Assembly (NCBI RefSeq): GCF_026339875.1
Contig: NZ_JAPEPZ010000001.1
Span: 7,068,001 to 7,132,000 of the forward strand
From: Streptomyces sp. NBC_01571
GTDB lineage: Bacteria > Actinomycetota > Actinomycetes > Streptomycetales > Streptomycetaceae
DNA: 64,000 nucleotides
Direction: 5' to 3'
Shown piece after piece: positions 63,952 to 64,000 of this stretch. The translations under genes and the position numbers were made by a program. The notes beneath the pieces were generated by a model. It was not told the DNA's origin. It worked only from the letters and a program-made list of their open reading frames with translations, and made no database searches. The first letter of the stretch is position 1. Every line of letters starts with the position of its first letter.

Positions 63952-64000
63952 ATGATCTCCACACCCCCAGGGTCCCGCAGGAGTCGCAGCGCAGCCGCCC
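63952..64000 (+). CDS. Possible start of the next gene (partial)
   Basis: An ATG at 63952 with GGGAGAAGG four bases upstream opens a frame (MISTPPGSRRSRSAA) that runs to the window edge. The upstream stretch contains TTGCCA at 63911-63916. The ribosome site supports a real start, but 16 codons are too few to name the product, and chance cannot be excluded. Confidence 0.35.
   Translation, partial: MISTPPGSRRSRSAAA

Overview
The window is chromosomal DNA from a high-GC actinomycete, almost certainly a Streptomyces. Third codon positions are strongly GC-rich, many starts are GTG, and Shine-Dalgarno sites are of the GGAGG type. Two four-gene conservons sit side by side, and the gene order (urease/aguA, cimA, accB-accE, two cvn operons, gltX, tRNA cluster, ndgR-leuCD, hupS, cofC-plsC-gpsA-ddl, thiL, rpmB, recG-rsmD-coaD, DUF177-rpmF-rnc-mutM, acylphosphatase) matches, from memory, the SCO5525 to SCO5576 core region of S. 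coelicolor. No integrase, transposase, CRISPR array or phage module was seen. This is core chromosome with a few accessory inserts.

Left part (1-15 kb): the end of ureC is coupled to agmatine deiminase, followed by a TetR regulator and citramalate synthase behind a leader that looks like an attenuator. Next comes a divergent pair of secreted glycoside hydrolases (GH30 with a CBM13, and GH3) that share a 238-bp promoter region holding a palindrome. Then follow a glycine-rich membrane protein, a small acetyltransferase-like protein, a YceI protein, and the acetyl-CoA carboxylase beta plus epsilon subunits.

Middle (15-33 kb): two conservons (cvn2, then cvn1, both on the minus strand) encode sensor kinase-like, roadblock, DUF742 and Ras/MglA-like GTPase proteins. 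The two GTPase genes are nearly identical in DNA although the kinases have diverged. A 62-residue protein with a duplicated motif and an FAH-family enzyme precede gltX. A secreted beta-propeller-like protein and a HAD hydrolase follow, then five tRNA genes (two Gln-CTG, three Glu-CTC), which are substrates of the nearby GltX.

Right part (33-64 kb): a MerR/DUF4188 divergent pair, then ndgR divergent from leuC-leuD. CimA, LeuC and LeuD can share the citramalate route and LeuCD also serves leucine synthesis. After that come hupS (HU fused to a histone H1-like tail), F420 gene cofC, the plsC-gpsA pair for phospholipid synthesis, ddl, thiL, rpmB, a FakA-like DAK2 protein, a two-gene Hsp90-like/TPR operon, recG-rsmD-coaD, a DivIVA-like coiled-coil protein, DUF177-rpmF-rnc-mutM, an HxlR/flavodoxin divergent pair with a perfect operator palindrome, a CAP-domain protein and acylphosphatase.

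Intergenic regions hold many strong hairpin terminators and several Streptomyces-type repeat families (33.95-34.17 kb, 47.94-48.24 kb, 55.61-55.87 kb, 38.90-39.03 kb). All family assignments come from reading motifs; no database search was possible.
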